Positions 1 through 6,284 of a stretch of 8,920 bases of DNA are shown here, in pieces. Source of the DNA: JBILCM01 sp044353165 (GTDB lineage: Bacteria; Bacillota; Bacilli; Paenibacillales; YIM-B00363); assembly GCA_044353165.1 (NCBI GenBank), contig JBILCM010000089.1, positions 1 through 8,920 of the forward strand. The letters are read 5' to 3'. The stretch's first letter is position 1. Each line of letters starts with the position of its first letter. The notes beneath the pieces were generated by a model that made no database searches, had not been told where the DNA came from, and saw only the letters and a program-made list of their open reading frames with translations. A program made the position numbers and the translations under genes.

Positions 1-2135
1 ATGCCAAACCGATCGGCACACAATTCAAGTGAGATGTCTTTGGCATATTCTGCTTGCATGAGGCCCACCACGCCAGCAATGAGTGCTTTTAATTCCACCT
101 CTAAGGAGCCTATATAACGCTGTACCTCTTGGACATAAGGTTGGATGATGTATTGTTTCAACCACCGCACCAATGCATCCGGTTCTAAGATTTGCGACAT
201 CCGTCCGAACACATTCATTGGCTCGGATTCTGACAGCACGTTGTAACCCGAGCGAATCATCGCCATCTGAATATTCCCAAGCAAAAGCAACATGCTGTGT
301 TGAAGAACGGCTTCCATTCCTCCGGACTTTTGCAACGCACCCATGAATTGTTCCAGTTGGTGCATAGCTTGCTCCTGTGAACCGTCGAGTATCGCTTGAA
401 TCAGTTCCTTCTCTATAGCAAAAGGGTACTGAAAATCCGGCTTCAAGCGAACCATCACATCCTCAATATCCAACACTTCATTCGACTGGTTGATCCAGCG
501 GTAGCGGATCGCTTGACGACCAAGGTCGAACGTTTCTTTTAAGTCTATCCATTGTTCAAGAGGTTTACATTTGACGATCAGCACATTCAGCTTCAGCAAT
601 TGATTGAGTTGTCCAACGATGGATTCCGCTAACTCGTGCAACCGCTTTTGATGCATTTCAAGTGGCTGTTCTTTCGTGCCGCTAACCATCAATCCAATAG
701 ACAAATCTTGAAAATTAATCGTCTCCGCTTGCTCGAATTGTTGCAACGAGAGTTCTTTGATTACGTTCTCAGCGGAGAAACTTGCAAGCTGTTCATCACC
801 GTAACGGAATCGGCCAGGCTCGTTCGCGAAGTTTACGATGCGAATCAGTAACACGAACAACTGTTGATGTTGCATGCGCCAATCAAGTTGCTCCATCCGA
901 TTTATAATATCTGCATTGTCTAACGCATTCAGATGTCCTTGTGCCAGCTGCAACAAGAAACTTTCACGGAAACTGCGAATATGTTGCACCAAGCGTTGCT
1001 TGGTCGATTCGCTTTCGGATTGCAAATCCCGCCACTGATGGTCAATAAATTCCAATTCGTTGTAACGATTGATCCCGTGTTCCTGTATCGCCTGGCGGTC
1101 AAAAATCTTCACGATTCTCTGAATGGGCCGATATAAGAATCGGGAGGTGATCAATGTGAACAGGATCGCCGCCAACAAACTGGCAATACTGATCGCTACA
1201 ATCGCTTGAGAAGCTGCAATGACGGATGAGGTAAGTTTTTGGGTCGATACAGCGGAAGCGAATGTCCACTCCGCGCCAATTCTGCGCATCTTCGCATAAG
1301 ATACCGAATAATTCACACCTTCAAAATGATGAATATACGTATCGGAATTGCTCGTGCTGTCCCAAATTTGCTCCTTGATGCTCAGATTCAGCGGTTGTTC
1401 TTGCATGCGATCGCTTGCACTGAATTGCATGAAACGACCTTCCTCGTTCAAGAGGAAGGCATCCCCTTGATTGTCAAGTGTCATCTGATTTAACAATCGG
1501 GTCAGCTTCGTGTTGTCCAACAGAACAATTAAACAACCCGCAGGTTCTGTGCTGCCGAAGGGCAATTTATGAATGAGCGCCAATTGCCGTTCACCCATTT
1601 TGCCGCGGACGTGTTGTACATTCTCTGCCCAATAGATCAATTCAGGCTTGGCGAAAAGTTCTTTGTATTCCATAGACAGCGCTGGATTTAACGGAATAAA
1701 TCCGCTGGTTTCCGTGATCACCGTATCCGCTTCACGCAAATAAAGAATCACATCGTCCACCAACGAATCCGTGTCTTTCATCACAAAAAGTGCATTGTAT
1801 ATATCACGTATATAGAAAGGATCATAGGTGGTCGCAATATCCCGTATTTTATTACCGAATAGCGAGTTGTTCGCCCAGTGGGTCGCTATGAGTTCGATAT
1901 GGTTAAAATGGTCATCAATGTTGGCGATCAATCGGCTGATTTGGTCTTGGTGGTTTTGGTTAATTGTATCCTCAAATTTACTTACACCGAACGTGTACAC
2001 CCCGATGCCAATGATGAAAACCGGTAAACAGGCGATAAGTAACGTCAAAATTAACATTTTTCGGAAATAAACACCTGTCTGTGTATAACGCTTCAAAGGC
2101 CGAACGAGGGATCTGAAATGTGATAACATTCTCAT
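1..2135 (-). CDS. Membrane-bound Cache-type sensor / AraC family transcriptional regulator (3' end cut by window)
   Basis: Reading the minus strand from 2135 gives 711 uninterrupted codons to the window edge. A short basic N-terminus (residues 1-26) is followed by a membrane helix at about 27-49, an extracytoplasmic segment at about 50-305, and a second helix at about 309-330. The cytoplasmic part begins with an RPIQRIVKIF stretch typical of the post-membrane linker (about 336-346) and continues with a long helical region (380-690). The last residues, KDISLELCADRFG (699-711), match the start of an AraC-type helix-turn-helix, so the DNA-binding domain lies just outside the window. Proteins of this build in Paenibacillaceae sense an external signal and act directly on DNA without a kinase. 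No histidine kinase box is visible. The ATG at 2135 is chosen because AGGGGGGG lies 12 bases upstream; the ATG at 2129 is a less well spaced alternative. The adjacent importer is its likely target, by inference. Confidence 0.85.
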   Translation of the reverse strand, partial: MRMLSHFRSLVRPLKRYTQTGVYFRKMLILTLLIACLPVFIIGIGVYTFGVSKFEDTINQNHQDQISRLIANIDDHFNHIELIATHWANNSLFGNKIRDIATTYDPFYIRDIYNALFVMKDTDSLVDDVILYLREADTVITETSGFIPLNPALSMEYKELFAKPELIYWAENVQHVRGKMGERQLALIHKLPFGSTEPAGCLIVLLDNTKLTRLLNQMTLDNQGDAFLLNEEGRFMQFSASDRMQEQPLNLSIKEQIWDSTSNSDTYIHHFEGVNYSVSYAKMRRIGAEWTFASAVSTQKLTSSVIAASQAIVAISIASLLAAILFTLITSRFLYRPIQRIVKIFDRQAIQEHGINRYNELEFIDHQWRDLQSESESTKQRLVQHIRSFRESFLLQLAQGHLNALDNADIINRMEQLDWRMQHQQLFVLLIRIVNFANEPGRFRYGDEQLASFSAENVIKELSLQQFEQAETINFQDLSIGLMVSGTKEQPLEMHQKRLHELAESIVGQLNQLLKLNVLIVKCKPLEQWIDLKETFDLGRQAIRYRWINQSNEVLDIEDVMVRLKPDFQYPFAIEKELIQAILDGSQEQAMHQLEQFMGALQKSGGMEAVLQHSMLLLLGNIQMAMIRSGYNVLSESEPMNVFGRMSQILEPDALVRWLKQYIIQPYVQEVQRYIGSLEVELKALIAGVVGLMQAEYAKDISLELCADRFG

Positions 2136-2147
2136 GACACGCAACGT

Positions 2148-2155
2148 CCCCCCCT
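2148..2155 (-). promoter_or_regulatory. G-rich ribosome binding site of the AraC-type regulator
   Basis: The minus strand reads AGGGGGGG, ending 12 bases before the ATG at 2135. It is the only purine-rich block near the start of the long reading frame, so it decides the start. The spacing is slightly long, and the run of seven G residues is unusual for a ribosome binding site. Confidence 0.5.
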
Positions 2156-2162
2156 ATTTCCA

Positions 2163-2201
2163 TTCGATATATTTCGATCTTAATGGTTTTGGATGCGTCC
2201 A
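2163..2201. promoter_or_regulatory. Candidate control sites in the leader of the regulator gene
   Basis: Two TTCGAT hexamers at 2163-2168 and 2173-2178 (plus-strand reading) repeat with a 10-base period, about one helical turn. A near-palindrome TGGATGCGTCCA occupies 2190-2201. AraC proteins often bind direct repeats, so autoregulation is possible. A weak minus-strand promoter, TTGTTG then 17 bases then TAAGAT, overlaps this region. None of these is strong on sequence alone. Confidence 0.2.
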
Positions 2202-2234
2202 ACAAGTCGATTCATTTTTCCAATTTCATAAAGG

Positions 2235-2265
2235 GAACATGGCCCATCTTGCGAGGGCCATGTCC
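2235..2265 (-). terminator. Hairpin downstream of the solute-binding protein gene
   Basis: The arms 2235-2245 and 2255-2265 pair over 11 positions, including one G-U in the minus-strand RNA, with a 9-base loop. The hairpin begins 13 bases after the stop codon of the lipoprotein gene. It is followed by CCTTTATG, so the U-tract is short and termination may be partial. It may instead protect the 3' end of the binding-protein mRNA while allowing some read-through into the regulator gene. Confidence 0.5.
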
Positions 2266-2278
2266 TCCACTGTTACTG

Positions 2279-4201
2279 TTACTTTTTCTTATATGAAGTA
2301 TTAATCTCTTTAATAATTTTTTGGAAATCAGGGTCTGTCTTCAATTGTTTCACATAAGCATCCCAAGCATCAATCGGTTCCATGCCGAGAATGATTTTGA
2401 CTTTCAAATCGGTTGCTTTCTTCAAGTATTCTTTGCCAAGCTTATCCCATGTGTCGGATTGCAAGCCGTAAGCGTAATCTGGAATACTGATTTTGGCGCG
2501 TTGGTCAATGATGTCACGATTGCGCTTGTAGAAATCAGGTGGAATACCAACTTGTATCGCACGGGCATATTTATCCAAGTTTGCATAGAAATTTAGCATC
2601 CCTGCGGGTGCGACCGCTTTCGTACCTGCATCGGTAAAAATTCGAATCCCGTCAACGAGATTATGATGGACGCCCTCTTGACCAAAATTCGCAAAGACCC
2701 AACCTTCTTCTGTCGCTCCGTAATCCATGAAATCTAGAATGCGCATCAATTTCTTCTCGTTGACCCGCTTTGGAATCACAATCATCCCGTAGTTCCCTGG
2801 ATCACGTTGCGTGTATTTGCCATTCGGGCCTTCCAAGGAGGTCAATGCCAGAAGGTCGGCCGCTGGATTCGTTCTTCGCATTTCACCCGTTAACAACCAA
2901 GTCGGGTTCATCGCGTCAAACCAACCGCCCGCTCTGCTTGCTTTCACCAAGTCACGCAGTTGCGTGTTCTTGAGTGTAGCGAAGTCCTTCGAGATGATAC
3001 CATCGTCATATGCTTTCTTCATCCAAAGAATCGCATCACGGGTTTCGGGTTGAAGATCTGTGTGCAACAGTTCACCATTCTTCAAACGCCAATCCCCGTT
3101 CGTTGCGTTGAATACGCTCTCGACCCATTTCAGCGTACCCATGTCGCCGGCATTGACGTTGACCGCCATGCCTACGGTATCGTTCTTCCCATTCCCGTCT
3201 GGATCTTTCTCGGTGAATGCTTTCAACACATTATACATCTCGTTCATCGTTGTAGGCGGTTTCAAACCAAGTTTATCCATCCAGTCTTTGCGAAGGATCG
3301 GCGTGCCAGAACCGTCCAAAGGACGATAACGCGGAATACCATAATTTTTACCGTTAATTTTTAAATTGTTCCATGAATCCGATGGAAGCGCATTGAGGTT
3401 TTGGAATTTCGGATAATAAGGTGTCAAATCCCACAGTACACCCTCGGCGGCCATCGTTTTGATCAAGGGATTGAATGGTTCAATGACAACGAGCATATCG
3501 GGAATGTTCCCGGAGGCGAGCGTCACGGCAACTTTCTCGTTATAGTTGTTCTGCGATACCCACGTGATATTTAACTTCGTGTTCGTTCTTCGTTCAATCT
3601 CGCGTTTGATTTCATTCGAATCCGACGGCGGTTCCGGTGTGAAGAACACACTTAAGATGGAGATTGTTTCTGTAACGGATCTGTCTACTGCATTTGCTTT
3701 TGCCGCGGCGGCTGCCTTCTCAGCAGCTGCCTTCTCAGCGACGGCTTTCGCTGCGGCTGCCCTCTCAGCAGCTGCCTTCGCAGCAGCAGCTTTCGCTGCA
3801 GCTACCTTCTCTGCTTCCGCTTTTGCCAACGCATCCTTAGCGGCTTGTTCTGCTGCAACTTTCTGAGCAAGCAACGCTTCTGCAGCTGCTTTCTCTTCAG
3901 CCGTCTTTGCTTCGGCTAACAACTTCTCTGCTTCCGCTTTCTCTGCAGCTGCTTGGTCTGCGGCCGCTTGAGCTTCCGCTTCCGCGGCTTTCGCTTGCTC
4001 TTCAGCAGCCTTAGCTGCCTCGAGATCTGCCTTCGCTTTCGCTTCCGCTTCCTCAGCTGCTTGTTTCTCTGCTTCTGCTTGCTCTACATCAGCAGATGAT
4101 GCAGTCTCTTCAGCGCTTGGCTGTTCTGCCTCATTCGCGCTTGAACATGCTGTAACAACCAGCGCAAGGATCAAGAGCCATGCTAATAACACCTTTCTCA
4201 T
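2279..4201 (-). CDS. Extracellular solute-binding lipoprotein of a sugar ABC importer, with long Ala-rich tether
   Basis: This is a 640-residue binding protein of the LplA-like family 1 type, which captures a sugar or oligosaccharide outside the cell and delivers it to the adjacent permeases. Residues 1-18 form a lipoprotein signal peptide ending in the lipobox VTAC, with Cys19 as the lipid anchor. Residues 20-37 are a Ser/Glu linker. Residues 38-170 consist almost entirely of Ala, Glu, Lys and Gln and are probably a coiled or single alpha helix. The binding domain begins near residue 176, with typical early features such as IKREIERRTNTKLNI and the block ASGNIPDMLVV, and runs to the Lys-rich C-terminus. 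That leaves about 465 residues for the binding domain, normal or slightly short for the family, so the helical segment appears to be an addition. The ATG at 4201 has GGGAGG seven bases upstream. The gene follows two permease genes in the same operon. The substrate cannot be read from the sequence. Confidence 0.92.
   Translation of the reverse strand: MRKVLLAWLLILALVVTACSSANEAEQPSAEETASSADVEQAEAEKQAAEEAEAKAKADLEAAKAAEEQAKAAEAEAQAAADQAAAEKAEAEKLLAEAKTAEEKAAAEALLAQKVAAEQAAKDALAKAEAEKVAAAKAAAAKAAAERAAAAKAVAEKAAAEKAAAAAKANAVDRSVTETISILSVFFTPEPPSDSNEIKREIERRTNTKLNITWVSQNNYNEKVAVTLASGNIPDMLVVIEPFNPLIKTMAAEGVLWDLTPYYPKFQNLNALPSDSWNNLKINGKNYGIPRYRPLDGSGTPILRKDWMDKLGLKPPTTMNEMYNVLKAFTEKDPDGNGKNDTVGMAVNVNAGDMGTLKWVESVFNATNGDWRLKNGELLHTDLQPETRDAILWMKKAYDDGIISKDFATLKNTQLRDLVKASRAGGWFDAMNPTWLLTGEMRRTNPAADLLALTSLEGPNGKYTQRDPGNYGMIVIPKRVNEKKLMRILDFMDYGATEEGWVFANFGQEGVHHNLVDGIRIFTDAGTKAVAPAGMLNFYANLDKYARAIQVGIPPDFYKRNRDIIDQRAKISIPDYAYGLQSDTWDKLGKEYLKKATDLKVKIILGMEPIDAWDAYVKQLKTDPDFQKIIKEINTSYKKK
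3692..4090 (-). repeat. Low-complexity region encoding an Ala/Glu/Lys helix
   Basis: This codes for residues 38-170 of the solute-binding lipoprotein. It is made of degenerate units such as AEKAAAEK and AKAAAE, written mostly with GCA/GCT/GCG, GAA/GAG and AAG/AAA codons. It resembles the helical middle domain of TolA in composition only. The part nearest the binding domain (about residues 130-168) is the most regular and the most Ala-rich. Confidence 0.85.
3711..3740. repeat. Tandem 15-base repeat inside the tether-coding region
   Basis: GCTGCCTTCTCAGC occurs at 3711-3724 and again at 3726-3739, giving a 15-base period that preserves the reading frame as a five-residue unit (AEKAA). A close relative, GCTGCCCTCTCAGCA, lies at 3756-3770, and GCTGCCTTCGCAGCA follows directly at 3771-3785. 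This suggests growth by in-frame slippage or unequal exchange. Confidence 0.8.
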
Positions 4202-4208
4202 GACTTAG

Positions 4209-4214
4209 CCTCCC
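4209..4214 (-). promoter_or_regulatory. Ribosome binding site of the solute-binding protein
   Basis: GGGAGG on the minus strand lies seven bases before the ATG at 4201. This is close to the ideal spacing and fits the high expression expected for a binding protein. Confidence 0.8.
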
Positions 4215-4226
4215 TTTCAAGATGTG

Positions 4227-4232
4227 ATTATA
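4227..4232 (-). promoter_or_regulatory. Possible -10 box of an internal promoter before the binding-protein gene
   Basis: The minus strand reads TATAAT exactly, preceded by a run of eight A residues. No -35 element resembling TTGACA lies 15-18 bases upstream, where the sequence is GC-rich hairpin. The box could support extra transcription of the lipoprotein gene, but a chance match in an AT-rich gap is equally likely. Confidence 0.25.
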
Positions 4233-4249
4233 GTTTTTTTTATGAGAAC

Positions 4250-4274
4250 GGACGCTGCGCGATAAGCGCTGTCC
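4250..4274 (-). other. Intercistronic hairpin between the LplC-type permease and binding-protein genes
   Basis: GGAC (4250-4253) pairs with GTCC (4271-4274), and GCGC (4257-4260) with GCGC (4266-4269), around a five-base loop and a small internal loop. It begins four bases after the permease stop codon. The minus-strand RNA continues into an A-run rather than a U-run, so it is not a classical terminator. An mRNA-stability or processing role that favours binding-protein expression is plausible. Confidence 0.4.
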
Positions 4275-4278
4275 ATCA

Positions 4279-5169
4279 TCAACCTTTGATCGAACCGACC
4301 ATCGCACCCTTGGCAAAATGTTTCTGAAGGAACGGATATACAGCCAAAATTGGAACCGTTGCGATCACGACAGCCGCCATCTTCAGCGTTTCTGTCGGGA
4401 TGTATTGGTTGGCTGCCAATTCAGCAGCGGCATCCCCGCCTAAGGAAGTAGACGAATCAACGAGCATATTGCGCAAGATGATCTGAATCGGCCACAACTC
4501 ATAATTGTTAATGTACAACACGGCATTAAAGAATGTATTCCAATAAGCTACGGCATAAAACAATCCGAACGCCGCCATTGCGGGCAAAGACAAAGGCAAG
4601 ATCACGCGCCACCAAGCCGTCATATCGTTACAACCATCAATAGCAGCCGCTTCTTCCAAGCTTTCGGGTATGCTATCAAAGAAGCCTTTCATCAGAATCA
4701 CGTACCATCCGCCTGTAAGTGACGGAATAATGAGCGCCCAGATACTATCTATGAGCCCCAGATCACGAACGACCAAATATTGGGGAATCATCCCGGGTTG
4801 GAACAAAATAGTGAACAAAATCGCAAGCAGAATGACTCGTCTAGCGGCGAACCGTTTGCGTGAGAGTGTATACGCAATCCCCGAAGTCACCACGAGACTG
4901 CAAATCGTACCTACAGTGGCCAAAAATCCGCTCACCCCAATACCTCTAACGAAAGAGTCCGTAGACAGAATGTATTGATAAGACACAATCGACCAATCGG
5001 AAGGCCAAAGCACATATGTTTTCTCCAGAAATTCGGTAGGATCGGTGAAAGACACAATCGTTACATAGTATAGAGGGAATAACGTGACCAGACTGACAAT
5101 AACGAGCAGACTGATATTGATGGCGTCAAATACAAGATCTTCGGTGTTCCATTTTTTTCGTTTGATCAT
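4279..5169 (-). CDS. lplC: Carbohydrate ABC transporter permease, LplC/YtcP type
   Basis: This is the second membrane subunit of the importer, 296 residues from the chosen start. Hydrophobic segments lie at about 14-40, 76-100, 111-129, 140-160, 195-220 and 261-282, the usual six-helix layout of this family. The cytoplasmic loop that docks on the ATPase carries the EAA motif at about 171-193 (EEAAAIDGCNDM, ending in VILPL). A longer frame begins at 5193, inside the upstream permease gene. The ATG at 5169 is preferred because GAGGAGGG ends 11 bases before it, while nothing comparable serves 5193. It lies one base after the stop codon of the LplB-type permease gene, so the two are almost certainly translationally coupled. 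The family name is firm; the symbol marks family only, since the substrate is unknown. Confidence 0.92.
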   Translation of the reverse strand: MIKRKKWNTEDLVFDAINISLLVIVSLVTLFPLYYVTIVSFTDPTEFLEKTYVLWPSDWSIVSYQYILSTDSFVRGIGVSGFLATVGTICSLVVTSGIAYTLSRKRFAARRVILLAILFTILFQPGMIPQYLVVRDLGLIDSIWALIIPSLTGGWYVILMKGFFDSIPESLEEAAAIDGCNDMTAWWRVILPLSLPAMAAFGLFYAVAYWNTFFNAVLYINNYELWPIQIILRNMLVDSSTSLGGDAAAELAANQYIPTETLKMAAVVIATVPILAVYPFLQKHFAKGAMVGSIKG

Positions 5170-5170
5170 G

Positions 5171-6079
5171 CTAGAATATTCCCTCCTCACCATATTTTTT
5201 AGCTAACTTATTCGCGCCCAGCACGAGGATCAATCCGACGACAGATTTGAATATACCGACTGCCGTCGTGTAGCTGAACTGTCCTTGCAAAATCCCTACA
5301 CGATAAACATAGGTGTCGAACACATCCGCCACACTCGAAACGGCACCATTCATCATGAGGAACACTTGTTCAAACCCGACATCCATAATGTCGCCCAGCC
5401 GCAGAATGAGCAAAATTAGAATCACGTTGCGAATGGTAGGCAAAGTCACATGCCACGCTTGTTTCAATCGGCTAGCACCGTCCATACGAGCCGCTTCATA
5501 CAATTGCGGATCGACGTTGGCCATGGCCGCGAGGAAGATGATCGTCCCCCAACCGGCTTCTTTCCAGATCGACTGTACCGTCAACATCAACCAGAACGTG
5601 TTGCTATTCGTAAGAAACCCGAACGGTTCAAATCCTAACGCTACGAGTAATTTGTTAATAATCCCTTCGGATTCTGAAAGAAGCAAGAAGGTAATACCCA
5701 CGATAACGACCCAAGATAAGAAGTGTGGCAAGTAGATGATCGATTGTACCGTTCTCTTGAAATATTCCTTGCGCACTTCATTAAGCATCAGTGAGATTAA
5801 GATGGGTAAAGGAAAGAAGAATGCCAAGTTAAAGAAATTGATTGCGAGCGTGTTGCGAAACAACAGTAAAAAATCAGGGTTTGTAAAAAAGCGCACGTAA
5901 TGGTCTAATCCGATCCAGTCGCTTCGCCATAAACCTTTGAAAGGAGAATATTCCTGGAAGGAAATCAGAATCCCCCACATCGGCACGTATTTGAAAGTAA
6001 TAAAATACACGATGCCAGGAAGCGCTAGCAACCAGAGGTATTTGTCCTTCATGATGTTGTTCCAAAGTTTTTTCGTCAT
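5171..6079 (-). CDS. lplB: Carbohydrate ABC transporter permease, LplB type
   Basis: This is the first membrane subunit of the importer, 302 residues. The N-terminal pattern KDKYLWLLALPGIVYFITFKY (about 11-31) and the following YVPMWGILISFQEYSPFKG are characteristic of the LplB family. Further hydrophobic segments lie at about 74-99, 117-135, 162-185, 218-228 and 270-290. The EAA docking motif is at about 194-216 (YEAARMDGASRLKQ, ending in VTLPTI). The ATG at 6079 has AAAGAGG 11 bases upstream and is the first gene of the operon. It pairs with the LplC-type permease to form the heterodimeric pore. No ATP-binding subunit is encoded beside it, which is normal for this family, where a shared MsmX-like ATPase supplies energy. 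The symbol marks family only. Confidence 0.93.
   Translation of the reverse strand: MTKKLWNNIMKDKYLWLLALPGIVYFITFKYVPMWGILISFQEYSPFKGLWRSDWIGLDHYVRFFTNPDFLLLFRNTLAINFFNLAFFFPLPILISLMLNEVRKEYFKRTVQSIIYLPHFLSWVVIVGITFLLLSESEGIINKLLVALGFEPFGFLTNSNTFWLMLTVQSIWKEAGWGTIIFLAAMANVDPQLYEAARMDGASRLKQAWHVTLPTIRNVILILLILRLGDIMDVGFEQVFLMMNGAVSSVADVFDTYVYRVGILQGQFSYTTAVGIFKSVVGLILVLGANKLAKKYGEEGIF
5181..5188 (-). promoter_or_regulatory. Ribosome binding site of the LplC-type permease, embedded in the end of the LplB-type gene
   Basis: GAGGAGGG on the minus strand lies inside the last codons of the upstream permease gene, 11 bases before the ATG at 5169. It favours that start over the upstream in-frame ATG at 5193. 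Confidence 0.75.
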
Positions 6080-6213
6080 CTCAAGCGGAGCCTCTTTCTG
6101 AATAGTGTTCTGTGTGTCATCATTTTTTCAGACTCGAACGTTCCCTTCAATAACACTTTTTTGTGATCCGGTTATCTATTTTTGCAGACTTCTCTTTTTT
6201 TACCGAAAATCAA
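6080..6213 (-). promoter_or_regulatory. Probable control region of the sugar importer operon
   Basis: This gap between the end of the MMPL unit and the first permease start holds no gene. On the minus strand a weak promoter can be read as TTGAAG (6145-6150), 17 bases, AAAAAT (6122-6127), four of six matches in each box. An 8-base perfect palindrome GAACGTTC (6136-6143) sits between the boxes. An inverted repeat, CAC (6154-6156) with GTG (6163-6165) flanked by ATAAC and GTTAT, lies just upstream. These could be binding sites for the AraC-type regulator or for catabolite control, but no convincing cre consensus was found. Confidence 0.4.
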
Positions 6214-6256
6214 GGGGCCATCCCAAAGTAGTGAAATCTACTTTTGGAACAGCCCC
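6214..6256 (-). terminator. Strong terminator-like hairpin after the MMPL gene
   Basis: Arms 6214-6231 and 6238-6256 pair over 18 positions, with a single bulged A and a six-base loop (TGAAAT in plus reading); three pairs are G-U in the minus-strand RNA. It begins 28 bases after the MMPL stop codon and is followed by TTGATTTT, a moderate U-rich tail. The arm sequence GGGGCTGTTCCAAAAGTAG resembles a palindrome that I recall as frequent between genes in Bacillus and Paenibacillus genomes. Confidence 0.7.
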
Positions 6257-6284
6257 GAGAATGATACTTCTTCGTTCTTTTCAA

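Noticed and set aside
1978..2205. A short minus-strand frame overlapping the start of the regulator
   Set aside because: It runs in another frame through the well-supported regulator start and its first membrane helix, with no ribosome binding site at its own start.
3546..3866. A plus-strand open frame rich in Phe and Ala, antisense to the tether-coding region
   Set aside because: It is a mirror of the Ala/Glu/Lys repeat codons, which lack stops in several frames. It has no ribosome binding site and no family resemblance.
5170..5193. A longer N-terminus for the LplC-type permease starting at 5193
   Set aside because: It would overlap the upstream permease gene by 23 bases and lacks a ribosome binding site, whereas 5169 has a strong one and the family's expected N-terminus.
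6214..6256. The palindrome as an end of a complete insertion sequence
   Set aside because: No transposase, second terminus or target duplication is visible; a terminator or small dispersed repeat explains it better.
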